DNA of 64,000 nt from Nocardia farcinica (lineage in GTDB: Bacteria > Actinomycetota > Actinomycetes > Mycobacteriales > Mycobacteriaceae): NCBI RefSeq assembly GCF_001182745.1, contig NZ_LN868939.1:620001-684000 (forward strand), in the 5' to 3' direction. How positions within the stretch are numbered: the first letter of the stretch is position 1; each line of letters opens with the position of its first letter. Both the position numbers and the translations under genes were made by a program. This document shows positions 16,119 to 24,993 of the stretch, piece after piece. The notes beneath the pieces were generated by a model that was not told the origin of the DNA, ran no database searches, and worked only from the letters and a program-made list of their open reading frames with translations.

Positions 16119-16152
16119 CCACGGAAAACGGGCAACCACGGAAAACGGGCAA
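16119..16152 (+). repeat. Perfect 17-bp tandem duplication in a promoter region
   Basis: CCACGGAAAACGGGCAA occurs twice head to tail (16119-16135 and 16136-16152), 38 bp before the ATG at 16190. It would lie in the promoter or 5' leader of the sodA-linked conserved gene. Confidence 0.9.
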
Positions 16153-16189
16153 CGGCCGCCCCGGTTCGACACCAGTTCGGGAGGCAGAC

Positions 16190-16720
16190 ATGACGACCAG
16201 CGACACCTCGATCGGGATCACCCCCTTCCACTCCCGCGGCTCCCTGCGCGGTTTCGTCATCTCCGGACGCTGGCCCGACACCACCAAGGAGTGGGCCCAG
16301 GTGCTCGTGCTCGCGGTGCGAGTCGCCTCGTTGCCCGGCCTGCTGCCCACCACCACCGTGTTCGGGGTGCGCGAGGAACTGCCCGACGATCCCCAGCCGG
16401 GCACGGTGGGCCTGGTGATGGCCGAGGGGCCGGTGCTCGGCGAGGAAGCCGTCGAGCCGGGCCGTTTCGCCGAGCATGTGCCGCCCGCCCTGCTGATGCT
16501 GCACCCGCCGTCGGAGACGCGCCCCTCGCTGCCGGAATGTGCCGGCGCCGCGTCGGGCTGCGTGCTGCTGCCCGGTGTGCCGCATCTGGGCCTCGAGCAC
16601 CGAGCCGCCTGGGCCGAGGCCGAATCCGACGGTACGGTGACCTCGCTGGTGAGCCGGGTCGGGCTGGACCCGATCAGCGACCCGGACACCGCGGTGCTCG
16701 CCATGTTGCTGGCCGCCTGA
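16190..16720 (+). CDS. Conserved protein linked to sodA (Rv3847-like)
   Basis: This 176-residue soluble protein starts at the ATG at 16190, preceded by the RBS-like GGGAGG. No catalytic motif is seen. Size and position directly after sodA match Rv3847, a conserved hypothetical of mycolata. The sequence contains GSLRGFVISGRWPDTTKEWAQ-type N-terminal and central Pro/Glu-rich blocks and ends in an Ala/Leu-rich helix. Its transcription is separated from sodA by a strong terminator, so the linkage is positional rather than an operon. Confidence 0.7.
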   Translation: MTTSDTSIGITPFHSRGSLRGFVISGRWPDTTKEWAQVLVLAVRVASLPGLLPTTTVFGVREELPDDPQPGTVGLVMAEGPVLGEEAVEPGRFAEHVPPALLMLHPPSETRPSLPECAGAASGCVLLPGVPHLGLEHRAAWAEAESDGTVTSLVSRVGLDPISDPDTAVLAMLLAA

Positions 16721-16856
16721 CGGAAACCGCACGGGGCGCCGATGCGGACCGGCGTGCACGCCTAATCGACAGCGACACAGCGTTTTCGGTACTCCCGCCG
16801 AGTTTGCGCAAGGGTTACCCGGATAGCCTGTGTCGGTCGAAAGGAACACGGCACAC

Positions 16857-17675
16857 ATGTCCGCACATCCGTTCGCGGCACCGGAACCCTGGGATCTGGT
16901 CGCCGACGGCTATGCCGAAACCACACACGCTCTGCTGGAACCGTTCTCGGCGCGCGCCCTCGAACTCGTGGCGCCCGGCCCGCACGCGCGGGTGCTCGAC
17001 GTGGCCGCCGGTCCCGGCACCCTCAGCCTGCCCGCCGCCCGCCAGGTCGCCGAGGTGGCGGCCATCGATTTCTCCGAGGAGATGGTGCGCCTGCTGACCG
17101 CGCGGGCGCGCGCGGAGGGAATCGACAACATTCGCGCCACCGTCGGTGACGGCCAGCGCCTGCCGTTCACCGACGCCCGGTTCGACGCGGCGTTCTCGAT
17201 GTTCGGCCTGATGTTCTTTCCCGACCGCCGCAAGGGTTTCGGTGAGATGTTCCGGGTGCTGCGGCCCGGCGGGGTCGCCGTGGTGTCGAGCTGGGCGCCG
17301 GTACTGGAATCGACGCTGATGCGGATGGTCTTCGCGGCACTGCGCGCGGCCGACCCGTCGATCCAGGAGCCGCAGCCGAACTACCTGAACCTGGAGAACC
17401 CGGAGGTCTTCGCCACCGAGATGCGCGAAGCGGGCTTCGCCGGGGTCTCCATCCAGCGGCACACCCACTCGGTGGCCTACGCCGACGGTGCCGATCTGCT
17501 CGCGCAGATGGTGCGCGGCAGCGCGCCGCTGACCCTGTTGCGTCGCGAGGTCGGCGAGCGGGAGTGGGAGCGGCGGGCGGCGATCATGCGCGCCCACCTG
17601 GACGAGCACTACCGGCCGAACATGCCGTTGACGACCACCGCCCTGCTCGGCATCGGCCACAAACCGGCGGCCTGA
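16857..17675 (+). CDS. SAM-dependent methyltransferase (class I)
   Basis: This 272-residue Rossmann-fold methyltransferase has motif I VLDVAAGPGTLSL, motif II AAIDFSEEMVRLL, the acidic GDGQRLPFTDARFDAAFSMFG block and the post-motif RVLRPGGVAVV typical of UbiE/Methyltransf_11 enzymes. The ATG at 16857 follows GAAAGGAA; a GTG at 16830 has no RBS. Substrate unknown. A bidirectional hairpin separates it from the convergent SDR gene. Confidence 0.88.
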   Translation: MSAHPFAAPEPWDLVADGYAETTHALLEPFSARALELVAPGPHARVLDVAAGPGTLSLPAARQVAEVAAIDFSEEMVRLLTARARAEGIDNIRATVGDGQRLPFTDARFDAAFSMFGLMFFPDRRKGFGEMFRVLRPGGVAVVSSWAPVLESTLMRMVFAALRAADPSIQEPQPNYLNLENPEVFATEMREAGFAGVSIQRHTHSVAYADGADLLAQMVRGSAPLTLLRREVGEREWERRAAIMRAHLDEHYRPNMPLTTTALLGIGHKPAA

Positions 17676-17680
17676 CACGA

Positions 17681-17718
17681 CGACGGCCGTCGCCGAAGGA
17701 AATCGGCGACGGCCGTCG
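17681..17718. terminator. Bidirectional hairpin between convergent genes
   Basis: A perfect 16-bp stem (CGACGGCCGTCGCCGA and its complement) encloses AGGAAA, directly between the methyltransferase stop and the SDR stop. It can end transcription from both sides. Confidence 0.8.
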
Positions 17719-17746
17719 GTACGAGCGATGCTGCCCGGACGAGAGA

Positions 17747-18514
17747 TCAGCGCGGCGCCATGCGCAGCGCGCCGTCCATGCGAATGGTCTCGCCGTTGAG
17801 GTAGTCGTGCTCGACGATGTACTGCGACAGCTGCGCGTACTCGTCGGGACGGCCCAGGCGCGAGGGGAAGGGCACACCCGCCTCGAGGCCCTTGCGGTAC
17901 TCCTCGGTGACACCGGCCAGCATCGGGGTGTCGATGATGCCGGGGGCGATGGTGTTCACCCGGATACCGAACTGGGCGAGGTCACGCGCGGCAGGCACGG
18001 TCATGCCGTGCACGCCGCCCTTGGACGCGGAGTACGCGATCTGGCCGATCTGGCCCTCGAAGGCGGCGACGGAGGCGGTGTTGATGACGACGCCGCGCTG
18101 GCCGTACTCGTCGACCGGGTCGGTCTTGGCGATGGCGTCGGCGGCCAGGCGCATCACGTTGAAGGTGCCGAGCAGGTTGACCGTGATGACGGTGCGGAAG
18201 AGCTCGAGGTCGTGCGGGCCGTTCTTGGACAGGATGCGTCCGGCCCAGCCGACACCGGCGCAGTTGACCACGATGCGCAGCGGCGCACCGGACTCGACGA
18301 CCTGCGCGACGGCGGCGGCGACTTCGTCGTTGCTGGTGACGTCGGCCGGGATCAGGGTGACGCCGGCGGGCACGTTGTCACCCGCACGCTCGATCGAGGC
18401 GGGGATGTCCAGGCCGAAGACGGTGGCCCCCAGCTCGGCGAAGCGCTTGGCGGTGGCGGCGCCCAGGCCGGATGCACCTCCGGTGATGATGGCGGCGGAA
18501 CCCGAAATCTCCAC
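17747..18514 (-). CDS. Short-chain dehydrogenase (3-hydroxyacyl-CoA dehydrogenase type II-like)
   Basis: This 255-residue classical SDR has the cofactor motif TGGASGLG, the NCAGVG strand, and the catalytic Ser, Tyr and Lys (NTASVAAFEGQ, YSASKGG). The insert around IAKTDPVDEYGQRG and the ending NGETIRMDGALRM resemble HSD17B10-like 3-hydroxyacyl-CoA dehydrogenases (Rv1144 type), which oxidise 2-methyl-3-hydroxyacyl- or steroid-derived CoA thioesters with NAD. The GTG at 18514 has an AGAGGA RBS. It is divergent from a TetR gene that probably regulates it. Confidence 0.88.
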   Translation of the reverse strand: MEISGSAAIITGGASGLGAATAKRFAELGATVFGLDIPASIERAGDNVPAGVTLIPADVTSNDEVAAAVAQVVESGAPLRIVVNCAGVGWAGRILSKNGPHDLELFRTVITVNLLGTFNVMRLAADAIAKTDPVDEYGQRGVVINTASVAAFEGQIGQIAYSASKGGVHGMTVPAARDLAQFGIRVNTIAPGIIDTPMLAGVTEEYRKGLEAGVPFPSRLGRPDEYAQLSQYIVEHDYLNGETIRMDGALRMAPR

Positions 18515-18536
18515 GATGGTCCTCTCGTTCGTGACA

Positions 18537-18556
18537 GCCAATTGGCCCTTCGTCAA
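18537..18556. promoter_or_regulatory. Candidate TetR operator in SDR/TetR intergenic region
   Basis: A perfect 10-bp palindrome, GCCAATTGGC (18537-18546), lies within the spacer of a possible SDR promoter (-35 TTGACG on the minus strand, 18556-18551). Flanking TGAC and GTCA sequences extend the dyad. Binding by the adjacent TetR protein would repress the SDR and possibly itself. Confidence 0.4.
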
Positions 18557-18626
18557 TGGCACCCTAACCCGTGCCTCGGCCGCCCCCGCCCACGGCTCCC
18601 TCCAACCGTCCGGTGAAAATCGACCC

Positions 18627-19280
18627 ATGCAGCGAAAGGCAGGCAGCGCCAGGCAGCTTCCCCGCGGACGCCACGGGCTGCCGCGGGAACAGGTGATCGC
18701 CTCACAGCGCGATCGGATCCTGGACGCGATGGCCGACGCGATGGCGGCCGAAGGATATGTGGGCACCTCGGTGGCGGCGGTGCTCAAGCGTGCCGGAGTC
18801 TCCCGGGAGACCTTCTACGAGCAGTTCCGGTCCAAGGAGGACTGTTTCGAAGCGGCCTACGAGCGCGCCGTCGAGCGGCTGGTGGCGCGGATCGCGGCGG
18901 CGGCGCAGCGGCGCGCCGACGCCCCGGTGGACCGGCCGGATCTCGAGCGCATGGAACGCTTGCTCGACGCCTACATCGAGGGACTTGCCGAGGACCCGGC
19001 CTATGCCCGGCTGTACCTGGTGGAGGTGTACGCGGTCGGCTCCAAGGCGCTGGCCAAGCGGGCCCAGCTACAGGCCTCCTTCGTGGAGCTGATCGCGGAG
19101 GTGCTCGATGCCCGCACCGACGCGCAGCGTTTCGCCTGCGTGGCGTTCGCCGCCGCGGTGAGCGCGATGGTGACCGCCCGGATCGCCGCCGATGATCTGG
19201 ACGGGCTGCTGCGGCTGCGCGAACCGCTGCTCGACCTGGTGCTGCGCGGCGGCGCGGTGTACGGCGGCGCGCCGGGCTGA
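18627..19280 (+). CDS. TetR family transcriptional regulator
   Basis: This 217-residue regulator has an N-terminal helix-turn-helix: DRILDAMADAMAAEGYVGTSVAAVLKRAGVSRETFYEQFRSKEDCF. A variable ligand-binding domain follows. The ATG at 18627 leaves a 112-bp gap to the divergent SDR start, the usual arrangement for local repression. The ligand is unknown; an acyl-CoA is a reasonable guess if the SDR assignment is right. Confidence 0.85.
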   Translation: MQRKAGSARQLPRGRHGLPREQVIASQRDRILDAMADAMAAEGYVGTSVAAVLKRAGVSRETFYEQFRSKEDCFEAAYERAVERLVARIAAAAQRRADAPVDRPDLERMERLLDAYIEGLAEDPAYARLYLVEVYAVGSKALAKRAQLQASFVELIAEVLDARTDAQRFACVAFAAAVSAMVTARIAADDLDGLLRLREPLLDLVLRGGAVYGGAPG

Positions 19281-19326
19281 GGGCGCCGAGGCTGCCGCCG
19301 GCCGGGTCGCGCGTGGCCGCGGCGGA

Positions 19327-20043
19327 CTACTCCGGGCGCGGCACCGCGAGCGGATCGGGCTCGCGGCCGGCGCCGGCGGCGGCCCGCCTGCGCTTGCGGA
19401 TCAGCATCGCGGCGCCCGCTGCCGCGGGCAGCAGCGCCGCCAGCGCGAGGCCCGCGACCGCGGACAGCGCGGGCGCCAGCGCCGACAGCAGCGTGGCACC
19501 GCCGAAGAGCAGGAACAGCAGGCCCGCGGCGATACCGATGATGTGCTCGGGCAGGTGCTTGCCGAGCAGGATGCCCAGCGCGATGGCCAGGCCGTCGGCG
19601 GCCACCATGCCGACGGTGGAGCCGATCCACACGCCGAACCAGTGGTTGTCGGTGGCCAGGGCTGCGGTCGCGAACATGGTGCGGTCGCCGAGCTCGGCGA
19701 GCAGGAAGGCCGACAGCACCACCAGGAACGGCGCACGGCTGCTGCGCGGGGCGGGCGGTGCGTCCTCCTCACCGCCGACCAGGTGCTCGCGCAGGGTCCA
19801 CAGGCCGACAGCGAGGAAGGTCAGCGCGGCCACCAGGGCGATGGCGCGGGTCGGCAACGCGGCACCGAGGAAGTGGCCGACGGCCACCGAGAGGATGTGC
19901 ACGCCCGCGGACGCGGTCGCGATCCCGCCGAGCACGACCCACCAGCGGTAACGCAACGCGAAGGTCAGCGCCATCAGCTGGGACTTGTCACCGAGTTCGG
20001 CGAGGAACACGATGCCGATGCTCAGCGCGATGGTGGTGATCAT
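19327..20043 (-). CDS. GDT1/TMEM165 (UPF0016) family manganese exporter
   Basis: This 238-residue protein has six predicted membrane segments in two homologous halves. Each half carries the family motif E-x-G-D-(K/R)-(S/T): FLAELGDKSQLMALTFALRYR near the N-terminus and LLAELGDRTMFATAALA after the central loop. Bacterial members such as Vibrio MneA export Mn2+. A yybP-ykoY manganese riboswitch lies in its leader, which strongly supports Mn export here. The C-terminal tail is basic. Confidence 0.92.
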   Translation of the reverse strand: MITTIALSIGIVFLAELGDKSQLMALTFALRYRWWVVLGGIATASAGVHILSVAVGHFLGAALPTRAIALVAALTFLAVGLWTLREHLVGGEEDAPPAPRSSRAPFLVVLSAFLLAELGDRTMFATAALATDNHWFGVWIGSTVGMVAADGLAIALGILLGKHLPEHIIGIAAGLLFLLFGGATLLSALAPALSAVAGLALAALLPAAAGAAMLIRKRRRAAAGAGREPDPLAVPRPE

Positions 20044-20123
20044 GAGTGTGCGTTCTCTTCCGGGTCTCCGGCCCGCCGGCCGGGACGCGGGGCGCTCCGG
20101 CCGACAACGGGGTGGTTGTCAGG

Positions 20124-20236
20124 GCCGAAGGTCTCGCCCACCGGCCTCGGCCGGTTCGTGCGACCGGACCCGTGCCCTGCCGGGCGGCGGATCAGTATGT
20201 CGACCGCACGATTGGGGGCTACTCCCCTTCGCTGTC
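20124..20236 (-). ncRNA. yybP-ykoY manganese riboswitch
   Basis: On the minus strand the leader contains both conserved loops of this class: GGGGAGTAG (complement of 20219-20227) and GGGCGAGACCTTCGGC (complement of about 20125-20140). They are closed by a 6-bp P1 helix, CGAAGG with CCTTCG. A -10-like TAGGGT (20246-20241) would start transcription just before P1. A hairpin GACAAC-CACCCC-GTTGTC at 20120-20103 and further GC-rich dyads before the ATG may form the expression platform. It should turn on the Mn exporter when Mn2+ is high. Confidence 0.88.
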
Positions 20237-20385
20237 TGCGACCCTACCTCGAGCAACCCGCCCGCGCCAGCGAGCCGACATCGAAAAGCCAATGCGCACA
20301 ATAAGTTTGGCGGCCCAGCCCACGGAGTTCGGTAACCCTTACGCAATTGTCGGCAAACCCCGGCGGGCGTCGTCCGGGCGACACG

Positions 20386-20421
20386 AAAAGGCCCCCGTCC
20401 ACCGGAAAGTGAACGGGGGCC
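20386..20421 (-). terminator. Terminator after htpG
   Basis: On the minus strand a 9-bp stem, GGCCCCCGT with ACGGGGGCC, is followed by TTTTCGT, 19 bp past the htpG stop. Confidence 0.8.
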
Positions 20422-20439
20422 GAGCTTTTCGGGTGCCGC

Positions 20440-22398
20440 CTACAGCGTGCGGGTGAGCCGATCGGTGAGGATGTGCGCGAAACGCGCCGGATCCTTCAGC
20501 TCGCCGCCCTCGGCGAGCACCGCGGTGCCGTAGAGCAGCTCCGCGGTCTCGGTGAGCTCGGGCACCTTGCCCTCGTCGGCGTCCTGCTTGCGCTGGTCGT
20601 AGGCGTCGCGCAGGCCCGTGACCAGCGGATGCGTCGGATTCAGCTCCAGGATCCGCTTGCTGACGGGCACCGGCTGACCCGACGCGCGGTACATCCGCTC
20701 CAGCATCGGCGTGAAATCGAACACATCCCCCACCAGGCAGGCGGGCGAGGTGGTGAGCCGGTTGGTCAGGCGCACCTCCTTGATGTTCTCCTCCAGCGTC
20801 TTGCCCAGCCAGCTCAGCAGGTCGGCGAACTCCTTGTCCTGCTGTTCACGCAGCGCCTCGGAGGCCTTCTTCTCCTCCTCCGACTCCAGGTCGACCTCCC
20901 CCTTGGCGATGGACTGGAACCGCTTGCCGTCGAACTCCGGCACCGAGCCGACCCACATCTCGTCGACCGGGTCGGTCAGGATCAGCACCTCGCGACCCTT
21001 GGCCTTGAACGCCTCCATGTGCGGCGAACTCTCCACCTGCTGGCGGGATTCGCCGGTCATGTAGTAGATGGCGTCCTGCCCCTCGGGCATCCGCTCGACG
21101 TACTGCGCCAGCGTGGTGAGCTCGGAATCGGAGTGCGTCGAGGCGAACGAGCTGACCTGCAGGATGGTCTCGCGGTTGTCGAAGTCCGAGAGCAGGCCCT
21201 CCTTGAGAACCCGGCCGAACTCGCGCCAGAAGGTCTGGTACTTGCTCTGGTCCTCGGCCTGCTGGAGATCCTTGACGGTGGCGAGCACCTTCTTGACCAG
21301 GCGCTTGCGGATCATCTGGATCTGGCGGTCCTGTTGCAGGATCTCGCGGGAGACGTTGAGCGAGAGGTCCTGCGCGTCCACCACGCCCTTGACGAAGCGC
21401 AGGTACTCCGGCATCAGCTCTTCGCAGTTGTCCATGATGAACACCCGCTTGACGTAGAGCTGCACACCGCGCTTGTGCTCGCGGGTGAACAGGTCGAACG
21501 GCGCCTGCGAGGGCAGGAACAGCAGCGCCTGGTATTCGAAGGTGCCCTCGGCCTTGAGCGGGATGATCTCGAGCGGCTCGTCCCAGGCGTGGCTGACGTG
21601 CTTGTAGAACTCCTTGTACTCCTCGTCGGAGACCTCACCGCGCGGGCGCGTCCACAGCGCCTTGCGCGAATTGAGGGTCTGCTCCTCGACGATGGTCTTC
21701 TCCTGCTTGTCCTCGCCCTCGCCCTCGGTGACGGTGCGCTCGACCTGCATGCGGATCGGCCAGGCGATGAAGTCGGAGTACTTCTTGACGATCTCGCGGA
21801 GCTTCCACTCCTGCGTGTAGTCGTAGAGGTGGTCTTCCTCGTCGGCGGGCTTGAGATGCAGCGACACCGCGGTGCCCTGCGGCGCCTCGGCCAGATCCTC
21901 GATGGTGTAGGTCGAGGACCCGGCGCTGGACTCCCAGCGGGTGCCGCCGGTCTCGCCCGCCTTGCGGGTGGTCAGCGTGACCTTGTCGGCGACCATGAAG
22001 GTCGAGTAGAAGCCGATGCCGAACTGGCCGATCAGTTCCTCGGCGGCGGCCTCGGACTTGGCTTCGGACAGCTTGCGGCGCAACTCGGCGGTGCCGGACT
22101 TGGCCAGGGTGCCGATCAGGTCCACGACCTCGGCGCGGGACATGCCGATGCCGTTGTCCCGGACGGTGAGGATCCGGTTGTCCTTGTCGACCTCCAGCTC
22201 GATGTGCAGGTCGGCGGTGTCGACGTGCAGATCCTTGTCCTTGAAGGACTCCAGCCGCAGCTTGTCCAGCGCGTCGGACGCGTTCGAGATCAGCTCCCGG
22301 AGGAAGGTGTCCTTGTTGGAGTAGACGGAATGGATCATCAGCTCGAGCAGCTGATGAGTTTCTGCCTGGAACTCGAGTTGTTCGACGTGCTCTGTCAC
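20440..22398 (-). CDS. htpG: Molecular chaperone HtpG (Hsp90)
   Basis: This ATP-dependent Hsp90 chaperone is 652 residues long. The N-terminal GHKL ATPase domain shows ELISNASDALDKLR, VRDNGIGMSRAEV, GTLAKSGTAE and GQFGIGFYSTFMVADKV. The middle domain includes LPSQAPFDLF and LRFVKGVVDAQDLSLNVSREILQQ, and the C-terminal dimerisation region ends at a conserved ERMYRASG-type segment. The GTG at 22398 starts VTEHVEQLEFQAE; it overlaps the stop of the upstream nuclease gene by 4 nt, so the two are coupled. Confidence 0.96.
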   Translation of the reverse strand: MTEHVEQLEFQAETHQLLELMIHSVYSNKDTFLRELISNASDALDKLRLESFKDKDLHVDTADLHIELEVDKDNRILTVRDNGIGMSRAEVVDLIGTLAKSGTAELRRKLSEAKSEAAAEELIGQFGIGFYSTFMVADKVTLTTRKAGETGGTRWESSAGSSTYTIEDLAEAPQGTAVSLHLKPADEEDHLYDYTQEWKLREIVKKYSDFIAWPIRMQVERTVTEGEGEDKQEKTIVEEQTLNSRKALWTRPRGEVSDEEYKEFYKHVSHAWDEPLEIIPLKAEGTFEYQALLFLPSQAPFDLFTREHKRGVQLYVKRVFIMDNCEELMPEYLRFVKGVVDAQDLSLNVSREILQQDRQIQMIRKRLVKKVLATVKDLQQAEDQSKYQTFWREFGRVLKEGLLSDFDNRETILQVSSFASTHSDSELTTLAQYVERMPEGQDAIYYMTGESRQQVESSPHMEAFKAKGREVLILTDPVDEMWVGSVPEFDGKRFQSIAKGEVDLESEEEKKASEALREQQDKEFADLLSWLGKTLEENIKEVRLTNRLTTSPACLVGDVFDFTPMLERMYRASGQPVPVSKRILELNPTHPLVTGLRDAYDQRKQDADEGKVPELTETAELLYGTAVLAEGGELKDPARFAHILTDRLTRTL

Positions 22399-24179
22399 GT
22401 CGCGATGGTACCGCCGCGACCGAGCGAACCGGCTGCCGGTCGCGGGCCGGCGGCGGCCTCCGCGCCGGCCGCGCCGCCCAGGTCGGACCGCCGGGCGAAG
22501 TCGGCGAGCGAGGGCACCTCGAGCGCCGCGCAGTGCGGGTCGGGCACCCGCGGCGACATCCACTCGCGCAGGGTCATGGTGGCGCGCACGTCGTCCTCGT
22601 TGTATTCCAGCAGCCGGGTGCGCTGGCCGAGGTCCGGCGCCGCGTCGTAGCCGACGGCCAGCCGGTACCAGCTCATCGACGCCTCACCACTCGCCTCGGG
22701 ATCGCGCCAGGCGAACCCGGCGACCGGAGCGATCTTCTTCAAGCCCTTGCCGTTGGGGCAGATGAACTGCTCGGTGACGGCCTGGAACATGTCCACCCAT
22801 TCCGGGCCGTCCACGAAGGCGCGCACCTGCTCGACCGTCGGCACGCCCGGCCTGCCCGCGAACCGGCGCGCCGACTCGTAGAGCCACTTGTCCTCGGCGG
22901 TGCGCGAATAGCAGTAGGCGGCGAAGGTCTTGCCCGCGGCGTGGGCCTGCGCGCGCACCGTCATCAGCCAGGTCCAGAACTCGCCGAAGGAGCGGCCCTC
23001 GTCCTCGGTGGGCAGCGGGTCCCAGGTGACGAACGGGCGGTACTGCCCGTCGAGCAGGGTGCCCCACAGGTAGGCGCCGTGCTCCTGGTAGCTCTCCAGG
23101 TCGACGTCGACCTCCACATCGGCGCGGCGGACCCGGACCTGCTCGAAGCGGCGCACCAGCGGCGCGCCCGCCAACCACGCCCGCGCGGTGACCACGGCCT
23201 CGTCGAACGGCCCGTGCTGCCAGTCCTCGGGGTCGGGGCCGGTCCAGTCGGCCAGTTCGTCGATGGTGGTGACGCCGTGCGCGCGCAGCACCTCGGCGCG
23301 GGAGCCCGGCGCCACCAGGCTCACGTCCCGTCGCTGGATCAACCACTGCTCGCAGCTGGGGCCGCCCATGCCCCTGGTCCACCACGGGCACTGCCTGCAC
23401 TCGGGCACCTTCGCGGGAACGGTGGGCACCTGCCCGCGCACCACCGCGATGCGGTCGGCGTAGCGGCGGTCGTATTCGGCGAGCAGGGGGGCCACGTCGT
23501 GCACCAGGATCCGGTCGAACTGCAGGCCGATGACGCCACCGAGCAGGCCGGGGCTGGCCAGGCCGTGCCGTTGCAGCATCCGGTACAGGTGGGCCAGGCG
23601 TTGCTGGTCGCGCGGCTGCTGGCGCAGTTTGCGGGCCGGATCGGGTTGCGGATCCCAGTGGAACGGGTCGGAGGTGGTGGGGTGGAAATCGGCGGGCTCG
23701 GGCCTGCGCGGATCGGTGACCTTGTGATTGACCACGATGACCGGGATGTAGCCGCCGCGGTCGGCGTCGCGCAACAGGATCTCCACACCGCCGCGCCGTC
23801 CGGTGTCGGGTTCCTGCGGCAGCAGCGCGCCCCAGATGCGTTGCGCCCCCGCGGCACAGGCGCGCACGGTGGCTTCGGCGCGGTCGGCGGCGCGCAGCGC
23901 CGGGTCGATGATCACCCACTGCTCGGGCGCGGCGGCGACGAGCAGATCGCGCACCCTGGCCCGGTGCGCGGCGGCGGCCTCGCGGCGCTGACGCACCCCC
24001 GCGTCCTCGGTGACGTCGGCCAGCGCGCCCGGATGCGCCGAATCCATGTGCAGGCGGTGCCTACAGCCGATCAGCGCCCGCGCGTCGAGGTATCCGGCGG
24101 ACGCGGCGGTGGCGGCCGACCGCTGCCCGGTCGAGCCGTCCTCGTCGTGACCGTCGCGGTCGCCGCTGCCCGAATGCAC
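22395..24179 (-). CDS. TM0106-type RecB-like nuclease with RNase H-fold domain
   Basis: This 594-residue protein begins with the family motif LDARALIGCRHRLHMD, followed by a RecB-type nuclease region (QFDRILVHDVAPLLAEYDRRY; a Cys cluster CRQCPWW and CEQWL of the Fe-S type). The C-terminal part has a DEDD/RNase H-like exonuclease domain with Y-N-E-D-D-V-R-A-T as its last acidic motif. A DNA repair or processing role is likely. The GTG at 24179 keeps the conserved N-terminus and has CATACT nearby as a leaderless -10; the internal ATG at about 24045 would lose the motif. It overlaps htpG by 4 nt. Confidence 0.78.
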   Translation of the reverse strand: MHSGSGDRDGHDEDGSTGQRSAATAASAGYLDARALIGCRHRLHMDSAHPGALADVTEDAGVRQRREAAAAHRARVRDLLVAAAPEQWVIIDPALRAADRAEATVRACAAGAQRIWGALLPQEPDTGRRGGVEILLRDADRGGYIPVIVVNHKVTDPRRPEPADFHPTTSDPFHWDPQPDPARKLRQQPRDQQRLAHLYRMLQRHGLASPGLLGGVIGLQFDRILVHDVAPLLAEYDRRYADRIAVVRGQVPTVPAKVPECRQCPWWTRGMGGPSCEQWLIQRRDVSLVAPGSRAEVLRAHGVTTIDELADWTGPDPEDWQHGPFDEAVVTARAWLAGAPLVRRFEQVRVRRADVEVDVDLESYQEHGAYLWGTLLDGQYRPFVTWDPLPTEDEGRSFGEFWTWLMTVRAQAHAAGKTFAAYCYSRTAEDKWLYESARRFAGRPGVPTVEQVRAFVDGPEWVDMFQAVTEQFICPNGKGLKKIAPVAGFAWRDPEASGEASMSWYRLAVGYDAAPDLGQRTRLLEYNEDDVRATMTLREWMSPRVPDPHCAALEVPSLADFARRSDLGGAAGAEAAAGPRPAAGSLGRGGTIAT

Positions 24180-24356
24180 GTAAGCAGTATGGTCCAGACC
24201 CCCGACACGTCCGCGAACCGCACTCACCCGGCCCGCCACCGCCAGCTCGCCGCGCGGCGCGGGCGCGACGGGCTCGCAGCCCGGCGGCGCGACCCGATAA
24301 GGTGGGCGCGAACCGCGAGGTACCGGGGCAGACAGCAGTGACGGAGGGCCTTTTCG

Positions 24357-24989
24357 ATGGGGTTGTTCACGAAGCGCACACGGCGCCCTAGCCGCCGAGC
24401 CGAGGCCAAGGCCCTCAAACACAAGGCCGGGCTGGAGGCCAAGCTGGCCGCGAAGAACGAGCGCAAGGCCCGGCGGGTGGAGGCGCGCACCCAGCGCAAG
24501 GTCGCCAAGCAGCAGATCGCCACCCTGAAAGCCGAGGAGAAGGCCGCCGTCAAGGCCGCGGCCAGGGCCGAACGCGATCCGTTCAGCGCCGGGCAGGTCA
24601 AGAAGTACATCGGCGTGGCCCGGGTGCTGGTGCCGGTGCTCGCGCCGCTGGCCTACCGCGGCGCCACCTACCTGCGCGGCCAGCTCGACACCCGGCGCGC
24701 CCAGCAGCTCGGCATCGGCGTGCATCAGCTCGCCGACTACAGCGGGCACGGCGCCAAGCTGCAGGCCCGCATCGCCAACACCGAGGCCGCGCTGGGCCGG
24801 GTCGAGGACAACGGCGAGGAGACGCGCACCTTCGTCGCCGCCACCCGCGACCGGCTGGCGAGCCTGGACACCGCCGTCCGCACCGCCGAGCAGATGCCCG
24901 CCGGGCGCAGGCGCGCGGTGCACGCCTCGATCTCCCACGAACTGTCCGGCATCGAAGCCGACGTGCTCGCCCGCCTCGGCGTGCGCTGA
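24357..24989 (+). CDS. DUF6474 family protein
   Basis: The first about 75 residues of this 210-residue protein are extremely Lys/Arg/Ala-rich and probably a long charged helix (MGLFTKRTRRPSRR ...). A short hydrophobic stretch (VLVPVLAPLAYRGATYL) and helical repeats follow. The sequence fits the actinobacterial DUF6474 family. The basic N-terminus could contact nucleic acid or the inner membrane face; no function is established. The next gene begins 4 bp after its stop, suggesting co-transcription into the copper block. Confidence 0.7.
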   Translation: MGLFTKRTRRPSRRAEAKALKHKAGLEAKLAAKNERKARRVEARTQRKVAKQQIATLKAEEKAAVKAAARAERDPFSAGQVKKYIGVARVLVPVLAPLAYRGATYLRGQLDTRRAQQLGIGVHQLADYSGHGAKLQARIANTEAALGRVEDNGEETRTFVAATRDRLASLDTAVRTAEQMPAGRRRAVHASISHELSGIEADVLARLGVR

Positions 24990-24993
24990 ATCG

